This document shows positions 37,631 to 50,000 of a DNA stretch of 64,000 nt, one piece after another. Position numbers and translations under genes: made by a program. The notes under the pieces are model-generated. The model worked only from the letters and a program-made list of their open reading frames with translations. It ran no database searches and was not told where the DNA came from. The stretch is taken from assembly GCA_032358165.1 (NCBI GenBank), contig JAALGY010000038.1, forward strand, positions 1,612,001-1,676,000, written 5' to 3'. This DNA comes from Diplosphaera chodatii. Lineage: Eukaryota > Chlorophyta > Trebouxiophyceae > Prasiolales > Stichococcaceae. How positions within the stretch are numbered: position 1 is the stretch's first letter; each line of letters starts with the position of its first letter.

Positions 37631-37881
37631 GGGATCAGGTGTACGCGTCCCGTGCTGAACAAGGGTCTTGACGGCAACCATGCCGAACATTGCCACACAC
37701 AAACAGAGACGCATCGATCAGCATTGCTTTGTGGTTTTGCTTATGCTGACCCCACAACATCGTAAGGCAGTGCTGAACAACGCAGGGTGCCTGTCCGGCG
37801 CCTGCTGTGCCAGACCATGGGTGACACTGCAGTTTTGGTTCCTACTGTGTCTCTGAGTTCGCATGCATACTGTGGTCCCCC

Positions 37882-40072
37882 CTATCGTCCCGCAGCAACT
37901 GTCGTTGTGGTAACTGTTGCCGGGCCAGCTGCACTGGAGGACGCTGCCGCAGACCCTGCTGCCGGGTTGGTGCCCACCTGCACAGGAGGTGGCATATAAG
38001 CAACATCATCCTCTGTCCACCTGGCATCGCACAACCCTATCGAGACGATACCCATGGAAACCCTTCTGGCTAGGACGTCATGCATAGCACTATACATTGA
38101 GCACACACTCACCAGACCAGGGACGCCACTGGCAGCCTGGACAACCGTGAAGCTGGAGGTGATCTGCTTGATGAGGTCCTGGTATCCGTCTTGCAGGATG
38201 GTTGCCAGCTTGCCCTGCAGAGGCAGGAGATTGTAGAGGTAGGCGGTCTCAGCATGGTCAACCTGACCAGCGTGTACCATGCCGTCTTTCTGCAGAACAG
38301 CCGTTGCAAAAGCATACATGGGTACCAGGAGGATGGTCCAAGAGTTGACCAACGGTTTGGAACAGATAGAAGCACACCTGGATGAGGGAGGCCAGCGACA
38401 GCGGGTCAATGGGGTTGGCCTCGTCAAAGACGTACAACACCTCGGTCGTCGGCTCTCCCACCGCCTGGGCCACCTTGCACTCCTACAAAGGGTGACAAGT
38501 CAATCCGTGTGGATGGCTTACGAGACAGGCTGCACCTGGACAAGGCAGTCGGAGGACACAAGGGCTGCCTGCTATACATAATATGATGAGCCGAACCAGG
38601 TGCCACAGGTAGTGGCGCATGAGCAACGGTGGACACATCCTCACACCTTGCCCGTCCACTCGGCCGCGGAAGTGTAGGCGCTGGTGTAGATGGCCGGCGT
38701 CTTCACAATCGTCAGCGACGGCTCCGTGCACTTGATGAGGTTGCCGGCGGCGGGCTTGGTGGTGTTGCTCGATGGCGTACCGGACGTGAGCGAGGCCTTG
38801 CTGCGGAGTGTAACGCTCTGCAGTCAGCGCTCAGCTGCGGGGTTTATGGCGCCAATACAGCTAGTGTTCAATGGCCAGCCACCATACACTGCGCTGTATG
38901 GTCAGCGCTGCACGGAGATCCTGCCTCGATATATGTCGTACCTGTTGTTGCCTTTGCCGCCAGAGCTGGCGGTGGCGCCCCGCAGGCGGCGGGTGGCGCC
39001 CGCTGTGGTGCCGTCGCCGCCCGCTGAGACCCCGGTGTCGCCCGACGTGGCATTGACGCCGCCGCCGCCGGCCAAAGCGCTGCCGCCGGACACGGCGGCA
39101 TCGTCGCCGCTGCCGGCAGTCGGGTCGCTCGCGCTGCCGTCTGTGGAGAGCGGGATGGTGCACGTGCCGGTGGTGAAGGTGATGCTCATGCCAGGGCCTG
39201 TGCGCCGGCGGCAAATGTTGGCTATTTGTCAGGTAGGGCATTGTGAGCTGCCATGGGCAGGCTGCATGGAGCTGAAGTGAGGACAAGCCTGGAACGTACG
39301 GCCAAGTGGCTACACATGCATGCCACAGCAGGGCACCGGTGTAGTTGGCGGCATGGGCCACGGGCAGCTTGAAGCTGGCGGGCGTGCAGAACTCGTCGCT
39401 GAACTTGACCACCTCCTGCACGATGACGCCCATGAATGCCACTGGCGCCACCTGCAGGTGCATGATGAAACACTGATGATATGCTGCAGCTGAGAAGTTA
39501 GCTTACAGCATCAGCCTGCATGCACTGCTGTTGCTACCACAAACAGCCGCAGCAGACGGGCAACGGTGCACCAGGAGCATAGCAATATGGGATACCGGGG
39601 TGATGACGGGCTTGACGACGTCAAACGCCGGTGCCACGGCGAAGCTGGGCTGCACTGAGCCTGCTGCCTGAGCTGCCACAGCGGCTGATGTTGTGGAGCT
39701 GCCGCTGCCGCTGCTGCCACCGGAAGCAGATCCACCACCTGTGAGGCCAGCGGCTGAGGTGGTGCTGCCAGTGGACGCTGCGGACGACCCTGGCGTCGTG
39801 ATGGTGCTGTTGTTGCCGCCAGAAGAGGCTGCATTTGCAAACCAGTCGGGTGTTGAAGGGCGAGGCGTCTGAATGGCGGTTTCTTGCACACATGCATGCT
39901 TCTATCTGCTCCAGTCGATCAGTTCCAAAACTTGATGCAAACGTAGCAGTCCGGTCAGCACAATGCCACAGCAGCAAGTGGAGATATCACCTGTCGCTTG
40001 TGCGGACACCGCCGATATGGCGAGCAGCGCTGTGAGGGCCGCAGCGGCCAAGAGTGTACGAAACAGCGCCAT
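37882..40072 (-). CDS. Predicted secreted Ser/Thr/Gly-rich protein of unknown function
   Basis: About eight exons are read on the minus strand. The start at 40072 gives a clear signal peptide (MALFRTLLAAAALTALLAIS, cleavage expected near AVSAQA). Exons lie at about 40072-39991, 39868-39596, 39451-39337, 39197-38942, 38817-38647, 38482-38378, 38262-38113 and 37977-37882. The second is Ser/Gly/Thr-rich (GGGSASGGSSGSGSS). Folded-looking segments follow: VIVQEVVKFSDEFCTPASFK, MSITFTTGTCTIPLS, NLIKCTEPSLTIVKTPAIYT, VGEPTTEVLYVFDEANPIDP and ETAYLYNLLPLQGKLATILQ. The C-terminus is Ser/Ala/Thr-rich (AAGPATVTTTTVAAGR) and no transmembrane span follows. I do not recognise the family. An extracellular or cell-wall location is inferred from the signal peptide and low-complexity, potentially glycosylated linkers. 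The exon 1/exon 2 junction is uncertain by one base of phase. Confidence 0.6.
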
Positions 40073-40923
40073 GCCGCCGATTGCACGCACCGCCGCTCGA
40101 ATCCAAACCAGCCGGGGCAAAGAGCTGGCCGTCGCAAGCTTTTCACTGGCAGATGTACCCTCGGTTACCGCAGGATGCTGTGCAGTGGCAGCGCGACCAC
40201 GACGGGCGGCTGCCGATGTTGGCAGTTCGGGTTTCGTGCTGTCGAGGCACTAGACCCTTATTCCGCCGCCACGTGGCAGGGTGGTGCAGGTTTATAGCCA
40301 GGTCAGCACAGCTCTATCTCTGACTGGACAGGAAAGATGCACGGTAGGTCCCTGCATCACCTGCTGTATCAATGCCCAAGCAGCGATGAGACAATGCAGC
40401 AGGGTGCATGAGCGATAATGACTGGCTTTTGCACTGCGCATGCACGCATCTACACAGCAGACTCCCAGCTGCCGCAGGCGTGGATGAGGAGTCCTAACGA
40501 TTGATAATAACAGCCATGCCTTGACTACGTACAAACTGACCGCAAGTCGACAACAGAGCCTGCTCGAAGATCACTGTATGTGCTGCAGAGTTCTAAGGGC
40601 CTTGCTGCATACAATCTGTCCTGTCAACCACAACTCCAGGATGCCGGCCGCAACTGCTGCATTATTGTCGGTCAACCTTCATATACAACAAGCAGACTCC
40701 TACACGGTGCCTGCGGAAACTTGCAACACCAACACCAAAGCAACCATGTTTTTTATACCAGGGGCCACAACCAATTCTCCGAGCCCTATGCTATCGCTTG
40801 ACACTAGATAAGCAAGCTGCAGATGACTAGACCCGGTATGTATCGTGTGTGCTTCTGCGGTTGACAGGGCAGTGCTTGCACTGCAGAGGCAGTCCAGGGC
40901 TGCAACAGGTCAGGTGTGCACCA
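40073..40923. other. Intergenic region between two minus-strand genes
   Basis: The region holds the promoter of the secreted-protein gene at its left end and the 3' end of the F-box-like gene at its right end. Composition is more AT-rich than the exons. Open frames here are short and lack domains or splice partners. An alternative upstream ATG for the secreted protein (40120) is in frame but would place charged residues before the signal peptide. Confidence 0.4.
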
Positions 40924-43768
40924 CTACCTGCCGAGGGCTGCTGGCTGGAGTGGTGCCCATCTCATCCTCACCTGCTGCCATACAGTGCAATACGTAAAAC
41001 CCTGGTCAGGGCATAACATGGTCATCTGAACCGAATGACAGACATCAAGGCGTCTCAGCTCAGCAACAATAAACCCTTCTGCAGATGTCTGCCGCTTGGC
41101 GCTCTGAACGCTGGTCAGAGCAGCACCTGTGTCACTGGTGTTGGATGCGGTCAGCTCTGCCAGCACCAGTGGTGCAAAGCGGTCAGCAATGGCGCGCCAC
41201 TGCCAGCATACGCTCCGCACAGTGCAGAAGTTTGCCATACCAGCATCGTCCCTGTACCACGCGGCAACACATCCTCGGGAGTGGTCGTTCCTCGAGAGGG
41301 GTCAGCTGGCATCGCACAGTGCATTTCGTTCAGGGGTCAGCAGCAACATCAGCATGTCTTGGGCATGTAACGGTGTCTTGCAGTCCCTCATCCACGAAGC
41401 ACCAAGTATGGCAGCACATGCTGATATGTGGCGCGCTGTGTGGTAGGAATCCATATCCTTCGAATGGCATACCGCAGGACTTGCAGCAGGATCTCGTGCC
41501 GGATGGGGATGGGTAGTACAGCCCAGCGGCCCCTCCTGCATGTGCAAGACAACCCTCTGGTGGGAGACCATGTCCCTGCAAAAGCCAACATGGCCTCTGC
41601 ATTTGTTGACAGATGCAGATTTGGATGAGCAGCGTGAAACAGCATACATTAGGGCGTGGCTAGCACAGACCCGGCTGCTGGAACACCCTATGCCTGTGCG
41701 TGGCACAGACAGACCATACAGTTGTGCGCGTGGAGCGCGCCTGCAGCTGGCATGCCGACCCCCGTGCACGCCAGGCGGCATCGCGCTGCCGGTCTCGATG
41801 CAGAGCCATCAGAGCAAAGGGCGTGGTGGGTATACCAGCCGGGGGCGCACCTGGTGCCGGGGTCCTGGGCCCGCAGCTGCGCGGCCAGCCGGCTGGCGTG
41901 CCAGGCGGCGATGGAGGCGGCGCGCCCCGCCGGCCCCGCGCTGGCCGGGCCGTCCAGCAGCGGCTCCAGCTTGGCGGCTCTGGCGCGCGGCAACGGCTCC
42001 TGCAGCAGGAGGAGCGTCAGCTACGCAAGCAGCGGGGCAGACCACCTGCACCATGACAAGGCTTTCGAACTGCCATGAGCGGCGGTGTGTGTGAGCTTCT
42101 CGGCATGCACTGATGCACTGCTGCAAGACTCGCACGCACATCCGCTGGGGCAGCAACGAGTGGTGGGCGGGTGCAGTCATGATGATGCAGCTGCAGCTCA
42201 CAGAACGGCACCTCTCCTGCCGGCGGCAGCAAGATGGGCGGCATGGGCTTTGTGAGAGGGTTGGCGCGGGGTAGGATGGGGAAGTAGGTGGGCGGCAGCA
42301 CCTGCAAACACACAGGAGGACGTATGATGGCCATGCCAACCAACTCAGGAGCGCACATGGCAAGCTCGACATCAACAACAGGGAGACGCCTCGCAGCAAC
42401 CCACTGGTGGTGGAGATGACGGCTCAGCGTCGTCCTCAGGGCCATACTCACACTGCGCTCGCACAGCAATTGGTGGGTTAATTCAGCATGATCACGCTGT
42501 GTGGCAGGACCCTAATAAGCAAATGCTTCACAGTGACGTCAAAATGGTTGGAGAACCTTCACAGAGGAGACGTGCAGCAACGGCATCGCCGGCAGGGGCA
42601 GCGGCGGCAGCTGCGGGGGTCGGGCGGGCGGGGTGACGGGCGCTGCCAGGGGGCTGGCCGCCTGCTCCAGGCCGGGCGTGGGCGTGCGGCGGGGGTCGCG
42701 CAGCGGCGGCGTCGGCGACAGGCCGTGCAGGCCGCCGCCGCTCCCGGAGCTCAGGCACCCGACAAGGGGGGCGGCTTGCACCTGCACGCGTGGGCATGGC
42801 ACACAGATGGGCGCGTCTGCTGCTTCAACTCTGTGGCACAGTCTGGTTGCAATCAACCGCAGCACGCCTCGTTTCCAACCCAAAAATGCTGCTAAGGCAA
42901 CACCGCCACATATGAGCGGCTCACCTGGCGGACAGGCAGCTTCCTCCCCGGTGCGCGCGGCAGGACCACCGGCGGCATGGGCAGGGCACACGGCTGCAGC
43001 GCTGCGCTGTCCAGCGCTGCCAGCAGCTGCTCATGCGACAGGCCCATCGGCGGCGGAACCTGCATGTTCACACGTGCGGCACATGCAACATGACTGACAC
43101 CTACACCACCATACGGTGGTGTCCGTTCGTACGAGGCAACAGCAGTGGTGCCCGGTGAGGCATTTGCATCACTGTAAGCTGGTCATGGTGGGACTCAGCA
43201 TGAAAGCCCAACTGCGCAGGGTACATGTACTGTGTCGCCTCCGCTGCAGGACTGATACCATATTGCGGGAGCAGATGCACCTGCGGAATGACTGGCATCA
43301 ACGACGACTGCAGCACGCCGCCATGCAGGGTATTGTGCTCCTGATGGTACAGCACCTGCGCCATCTGCACCACAGCGCAGGGCGCACACTCTGTCAGTCC
43401 CTGCACAACAGCATGGCACCCTTGCAGCACTCTGCCAGGTGAAGCAGCTGGCTTTCAAGTGGCAAACAGTCAGGAAGCGGCTTAACATGCGATTGCAGCC
43501 CACTGAAGGCATGGCTGGGCTTGTGTGACCAACACTTGGAAGACGCCTTGTCATGCTGTTGCCCCAACGTTGCATCTCCCACCTGTGCCAGCTGCGCTTC
43601 TTGGCTGCTGCGTGTGCAAACGGTTCCAAGCCTTCATTCGCAAACTGCTGCAGGAGCTGCAAGCTCTCCAGTGCGTTGCACCCTGACGCGACCTGCCTTG
43701 GACGTCCCAGGCCCGGATGATGAGAGCATCGGGCTGCCGCCAGATTTACAACATGGCGGCCTCACCAT
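40924..43768 (-). CDS. F-box-like protein with Pro-rich N-terminal region (ends approximate)
   Basis: The gene is read on the minus strand. The F-box-like motif is split over two exons. One is about 41535-41473 (GRWAVLPIPIRHEILLQVLR). The next, from 41251, reads DAGMANFCTVRSVCWQWRAI followed by ADRFAPLVL. Together they match the Lp-E/H-iL..vL ... VC..Wr.ia pattern of F-box motifs, which dock SKP1 in SCF ubiquitin ligases. Upstream exons in frame are about 43583-43680 (LQLLQQFANEGLEPFAHAAA), 43364-43107 (His/Gln/Met-rich), 43059-42925 (VPPPMGLSHEQLLAALDSAA), 42781-42572 (Pro-rich), 42301-42202 (LPPTYFPILPRANPL) and 41999-41851 (Ala-rich helix). No substrate-binding repeat such as LRR or Kelch was recognised. 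The start codon (an ATG at 43768 is one option) and the 3' end are uncertain. Another domain with a chance F-box resemblance is possible. Confidence 0.5.
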
Positions 43769-44044
43769 CCCGACCCCCTACTGCCGATTGGGGGCCCCGA
43801 CTAGCTGTTCATGTGGTTGGAGCAGAGGCACACGGCCTGCCATCAAATGTGCTGCGCATGTAATGTGTCACGATGGTTGTTGAAGTTGGTTGTGCACGTT
43901 CACGCGTCGCGCTCCTGCATGAGGAGTTTGATTTTTGAGATGGCTCATTTACTCTGCATGATTGTCACGAGAGACACTGATCAGCAGCAAGCTAAATTGG
44001 AACACAAGCTGTTACACAGTGGATTGTAAGGACAATTTGTGCCG
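43769..44044. promoter_or_regulatory. Short divergent promoter region between the F-box-like gene and TRS130
   Basis: About 275 bases lie between the approximate minus-strand start of the F-box-like gene and the ATG of TRS130 at 44045. If both starts are right this is a compact bidirectional promoter. The stretch is less GC-rich than the flanking exons, and no motif was assigned with confidence. Confidence 0.35.
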
Positions 44045-47000
44045 ATGGCGGAAGCGTCAGAAGACACGGGCGCCAGGTTCGTTATCGCAGTTGAGGACAT
44101 CAACGGGGCATGGAGCTCGGTGCAGGAGGTGAGCTTTGGCAATGCCGCAGCAGCAGCGAACCAGAGTAGTCTGCTTCGTTGTGCAATCAAGCCTGCGGAA
44201 GACATGGCGCCTTCTTGGTTTCACTCCAGTACAGTTCTGGATTTGACGCAATGCACAACCACGCTCTTGCAAGTGCGTGTTCTCACCTGCAGCTGCTCAA
44301 GTCAAGGCTGCCGCTGAAGAACCTTGCGTTTCCGAACAAGTTCGGCAAGAAGATCGCCGTGGATGAGCTTCCCGTGCAGTGCGTTCTGTGCATGCCCACT
44401 GCTCTGCAATGCATGCCGTATGGCTGGGTTAGGAATGCGAACAGCTGAGGCCGTTATCGCTGACGCAGGTACCTGCTGTCGAGCGATCCCAAGCTGCAGC
44501 GGCTCAGGCCATACTCGCAGAGCCCGGTCACCTGGTTCCGGAATCCCTATGCGACGCTGCTCGTGGTGCGATGGCAGATCTTCGCTCAGCATTAACAAAG
44601 GCCTTGTGATGCAAAGCGCTATACATCATCACACAGGCCCTTGCGGTGCTGCGGCTCTGCCAGCGTCTGACTGAAAAGCATTGCCTCAACGCCAACCACC
44701 AGGTGGCGTGCGAGGATGGTGAGGAGTACAAGCGCGTGCTCAAGACGCAGCTGCGCGCGTTCACGGAGGGCGCAGCGGCTAAGGACCCACTGTCTGGCGG
44801 CGCCGAGTGGCTCATGCTCCTGGTGCGGCCGGCCAACAGCGATGCGCTGGCGCGCGGGCCCCGCAAGGTGGGTCCTGGCAGGATGTTGGCTTTGCAATTT
44901 GCATTGGTGTTGTTGTCTGGACACCCATTGCTGTGGTATGGTGTGCACACCAAACCCCAAGCAAATCTCGGCATTGCAGCAGCTTGGACGCCCTGCAGCA
45001 GCGTCAGTGCTGACGAGGCTGTGGTGCTGCAGATCTTTGAGGCGCTGCGGTACGACTTCAAGGCGTACGGCGCCGCACTGCGGGGTGGGGGTCGGGAGCG
45101 TGCGGCACGTGTGCACCTGCCTGCGGGCGCTGCCATCAGCCCGGCGCTCAATGCTGAGATGGAGGCCCTGGAGCAACAGCTCAAGGAGTGCATCATGGCC
45201 AGCTTTGAGATGCGGGCAGCAGCCTATGAGGAGGAGGTGAGCCTCTGTGCATATGCTTCTCCACAGGAACTGCAAGGGCTATCAGTGCTATTGTAGGCAT
45301 AGGCGCCAACCAGCAGGGACTCCCAGACTGCGGATTGTTGGGTATGGCATGCCAGCCACTGGCAGCATGGCAAAGCGTTCGGCAATTGGCCCCACCGGGT
45401 TGCGAGCGCAGTCAAGGGCCTTGGCCACGTGCGGCAGGTGCGGCGGCTGATGGCGAGTCGGCTGGAGCCGGGGTGGCGCTTCTCCACCCTGTACCTGGTC
45501 AAGGACAGCCTGGGGGTGATGCTGGAGGCGGCCGGGCTGGCGGAGGACGCGCTGCGCGAGTTTTTCGAGCTGGAGGCGACATACCTGGCAGCCGTGGCGC
45601 CGGGCGGCGGGCTATCCGGCCATGAGCAGGGTGAGCACAGTCGAAGAGCAGGCCGGGCAGGAATCCTTGCATCAGCACCTGCCCGGTCATCTGCCTGAGG
45701 CCACATGCACCACGTACCTGGGATCCACTTGTCACGCTGCGGGTGATGACCACTCTGCACCTCGCGCTTCCCTGACACGGCGTCGTGTGCGCCGTGGGCG
45801 CAGAGGCGCGGCAGGACGGCGCGGACTCGGCGGTGCTGCTGCGGGCGACGTGGCGCGACACGCGGCGGGCGGTGCTGCGCGCCGGCGGCGTCGCCGACTT
45901 CACCTTCCGCCAGTACCTGTTCGCCTGCCAGGCGCGGGTGCTGCTGCGGCTGGGGCGGCCCCAGGAGGTGCGCCGGCCCCATCACGCCGGCACCCATAGC
46001 TGAAACTGGGAGGTCCTCAGCTGAAGCTGGGCATTCCTTTTGCATGTCAAGAATTTGCAGATGTTGCTGTGAACAAAAGTGAACAGCTGCGGCCTGGCAA
46101 TTCCCCTGCAGCCTCGTGCCCTGCAACTCCAGGTGGCAGAGCGGGGCCTGGCCTTCGTCAAAGCCTTCTCCGACAGCCTGGCGGCGCAGCAGGCAGCGGG
46201 CAGCGCGCCGCCGCTGTTCCGGGAGGCCTGGGCCTTCTCGGCGTGCACCGCCCTGGCGCACGCGACCCTGGCGCAGCTGGGCAGCCGCGAGCACAGCCGC
46301 GCCAGCGCAAGGCATCTCCAGTGAGCTCCGCCTGTGTTTTGGTTGCCACACTGGATCCGCATCTGGTCATGTGGCTGTGATCCCTGGCCCCCTGTTGGGG
46401 TGAAGGCTGATTAAGTGCATTGAACAGTCCCTGCACATGCACAGGGCGGCACCCCTTGGCGCACTCCACCAAAGCTCACCCGAAGTCGTGCTGCTGCCAC
46501 AGGCGGACACCCGCCGGGAAGACGGCGCCAGCTGGCGATGGTCTTGCAGTCACACCCGAACAGCCCAATGGCCTGCATCACGAGAGCAGCGCCATCGACC
46601 TGTCTCACCCAACAGGGGTAAGTGCTCAACCTAACCTTTGCAAAACTGTGATGCCCGGCTGAAGTCTTCGACTGCATAGCATGTGGGACCGCTTGATGCT
46701 GCAGGATACGTCCGACCAGGCCCAGGTGATCGCCATACCAGCGGAGCCGTACGGCAGCCAGCACGATGCATTGGGCGGCATCATGCCGTCTGCCGACTCT
46801 AGCAGCAGCCTGCCTGACTTTCAGGCCCAGGCAAGCGATCGCTTTTGCTATCCAGAGCCTGTCTCAGTTCATCGCCTGACAAGCCCCTCATCATTTTTGC
46901 ATCTCTTGCAACCCTTCTGCCTTGAAGGCTCACCACTGCAACACCTCTCTGTTTCCCCTTTGCAGCAACAGCGGCTGCAGCATCTGTCGCTGGCCAGCAG

Positions 47001-50000
47001 CAACCTGGCGTCATTTGATGAGCAGCAGGGTGGCAGCCCCGCCCGCCACAGCCGCCACGCCTCACTGGTGCGGGTGCCAGCAGCACGTGACGACTGTCCT
47101 TGTCCTGATGATGCATCGGATGGCTTCTGAGAAGCTCGATGTCAGTGCAGGCTGGGCTGGGGTCTGGCAGTGAGCTGGGCACCCCCGTCAGCGGCCTGCT
47201 GCAGGGTGCCGAGCGCGATGGCCTGGCGGCCCCCAGCGTAGACTGGCAGTTGGGCGCCCATGCCGAGGAGGTGCGATACAGCTCCCCCCTGCTTTTTGTC
47301 ACTTGCTAGTCTCACCATGTTTTACTTACAGAAGCTGCGCACTCTGGTTGCCCTGTGCAATTTCGCGCTCATGCCGAGCAAAATTAACACGCACACATGC
47401 CCCGCCTTGCCAGGTGGTCGGCGAGCCGCCGGGCGTGGGGGCGGCCGCCATGCTGCCCTCGCCGCCGCGGGTGGCGCCGCGCAGCGAGCCGCCCGGCGCC
47501 GGCGCCGACGCCGCGTTCTGGGGCACCATCGGCCACCTGTACGCTGCAGCCCGGGCGGAGCTCATGCGGTGAGCACCCCCGCCCTCCCAGCATGTCTTGC
47601 TGGTATCGTGTCTCATCAGTGCCACTGCCTGCTTTGTGTTTCACAGACAGGGGCTGTGCCTGGGCATCGTGTTTGCATGGCTACACTGAGACACTCGAGG
47701 GTGCCGTGTTGGTGAGCAGTCTGGGGCGGGGCGCCAAGCTGCCGTCGCGCTTTGGGCAGGACGAGGTGACGCTGAGCTGGCTGTCCCCGATGCGGCTCCC
47801 GGCAAACGGCAGCGCCTCACGCCCTGGCAGCCCAAGCGGTAGGTGTTCATCACTCGCCGTGGTTGCCCCTGACCAACTCAGGTGACGCAAGGCTTGAACT
47901 GGCATCAGGGTCGAATGTTGCTGTGCACCTACAGGTGGTGTGTCTTCACACCCCTTGGTGGCCGCCGGCGACAGCAGCCCGGAGCTGTCCAGCCTGCAGC
48001 CACCCACAGCCGCTGCAGACGCCAGCACAGTCACGGCAGCTGCAGATGCGGCACGGCCCGCTGCTGCCACATCGACAGCAGCGGCGCAGCAACAGCAGCC
48101 GCTGGGGCAGCGGCTGCTGAGCCGCCTCAGCCGCAGCTCCGGCAACGCTGCAGCGGCCGCCTCCGAGGCGCCCCAGGCGCACGGCCGCCACCAGTCCACC
48201 GTCAGCATCGACCTGCGCCCCGCCCCCGAGGTGGAGCCGGCGCAGCCCGACGGTGAGCTGCTGTCATGGCACCGTGCCTGCGGGCAGGCGTAGGATTTGC
48301 GGTGGTGTCAGCGTGACAGGCATTCAGTTCATCACCGCGCTCGTCCGGTTTGGCACATGATCAGGTGGTGAAGCAGATACGCCGCAGCCGCTGCTCATGG
48401 AGGTGGCGCCGCGGGAGGAGTCCGTGACCACAGGGAAGGATGACTCCACCAGCGTCAGCAGCTCTGAGGCCTCGCAGGTGAGTGAGACCCGTGCTGGCGG
48501 TGCACCTTCCCCTCGCTTGGCTCACTGGCTGACTCACAAACCTGATGGCACAGCTCGACCGCCCTTTGACGACGATTTCGCAAACCGCTGAATAACGCTG
48601 TGGCGCAAGCAGGCAGCCTTTGACAAGCAGCTGGAGGCGGCGGCTGCCGCGGCAGCGCAGCCGCCATCGCCCAGGAAGTCGCTGCACACCGACCCCCGCT
48701 TCATCGAGCAGGAGGTGGGGCCTTGCTGCAGCTTGCGTCGCCAGGAGCACGACCACAGTAGCCGCTGACTGCATCCCAGCTCACACAAGGCTGGCTGCAT
48801 GTAGATCGCATCCCCACCTACGATATCCACAACCTCGCGTGCCCTTGGCGCAGGTCGAGACGTCCTCAGAGTCCTCCTCGCCGCGCAGCGTGGCGTCTGA
48901 CGAGCAGTCAGTGTACCGCCGGCTGTCCGGGGGCCAGCGCCCGCAGGGCAGGGGGCCCGGCGCCAGGTTGGCGCCCCCCTGGCTGACGGACTGGCGCCTC
49001 AAGCTCGCCCTCAGCTCCAAGGTGCACTCAGCAAGCACCCTGCTGCCGCCATGGGCAGATCGCACCACAGCCCCTGCCATGCTGCCGTGGGCGTACTGGT
49101 ACTCTGCCAATGTTACAAGTCAGTACGCAGCCACCCGTCACTTGTTGCCTGGGCTACCTTGTGCATCACCGCGGCCGCTTCTTTGTACGAGCAGGAGCTG
49201 TTCGAGGAGCTGTACATCGAGCTCAGCGCCGCGGCGGCGAGGTGCTACAGCCGCTGCGGGCGCCACCGCAGCGCGGCCGCCATGCGCGCTGACGTGGCCG
49301 ACGCCCTCGCGGCCCGCGGGCAGGCGGCGGCGTCGGCGGCGCTGTACGAGCGGCAGGTGGCAAAGCACATACAAGGAATCTGCTGCATGTCACCCTGATG
49401 CGGACGCCGCGATGATGTCTTGCCAGAGCGCAGGGTACACAGGTGTCCCCGCCGAGTCAACGTTTGGCAGCACAGCAGTCAGTGACAGATCGTCAAGTGC
49501 AGCGCGTAATGTGTGCAGGCCAGCTTGCTGCTGCGAGAGGGCTGGGCTTCGCTTGCAGCGCCAGTGCTGCTAAAGCTGGCTGCCACTCAGAAGGTGGGTC
49601 CAGTGAAGGCAGTCGGAGACCCATGCCAGCTCTGTACAGTGTGCCTGGGCACCATTGCTTGCTGACCAGAGCCATCAAGCGTCACAGTTGTGTCGCGTGA
49701 CCCCAACATGTGCAGCTGCAATGTGAGCATGCATGAGCGGCTGGCTGCAGGACCTTGGCTCGCTGGCGCTCCCGGCAACGTATGTGGCGCTGCTGTCCCT
49801 GCCAGCAGACGGGAATGCCGGTCTCGACCGGGCGGCCCTGCAGACGGAGCTGGAGCAGTGTGCGCAGCAATCCAGTAGCGCGGCCGTCCCCAGCATCCTC
49901 CAGGGTACGCCCTGTGCCAGCTCATGGCATGGCAAAGACAGCTGTGTGCTGCACTGTCAGCAAGCAATTGGACGCTGGCACCACTGCAAGTGCGGCTGTG

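Noticed and set aside
45224..46351. A 375-codon minus-strand open frame
   Set aside because: It is antisense to conserved TRS130 exons and its sequence is low-complexity with no recognisable motif.
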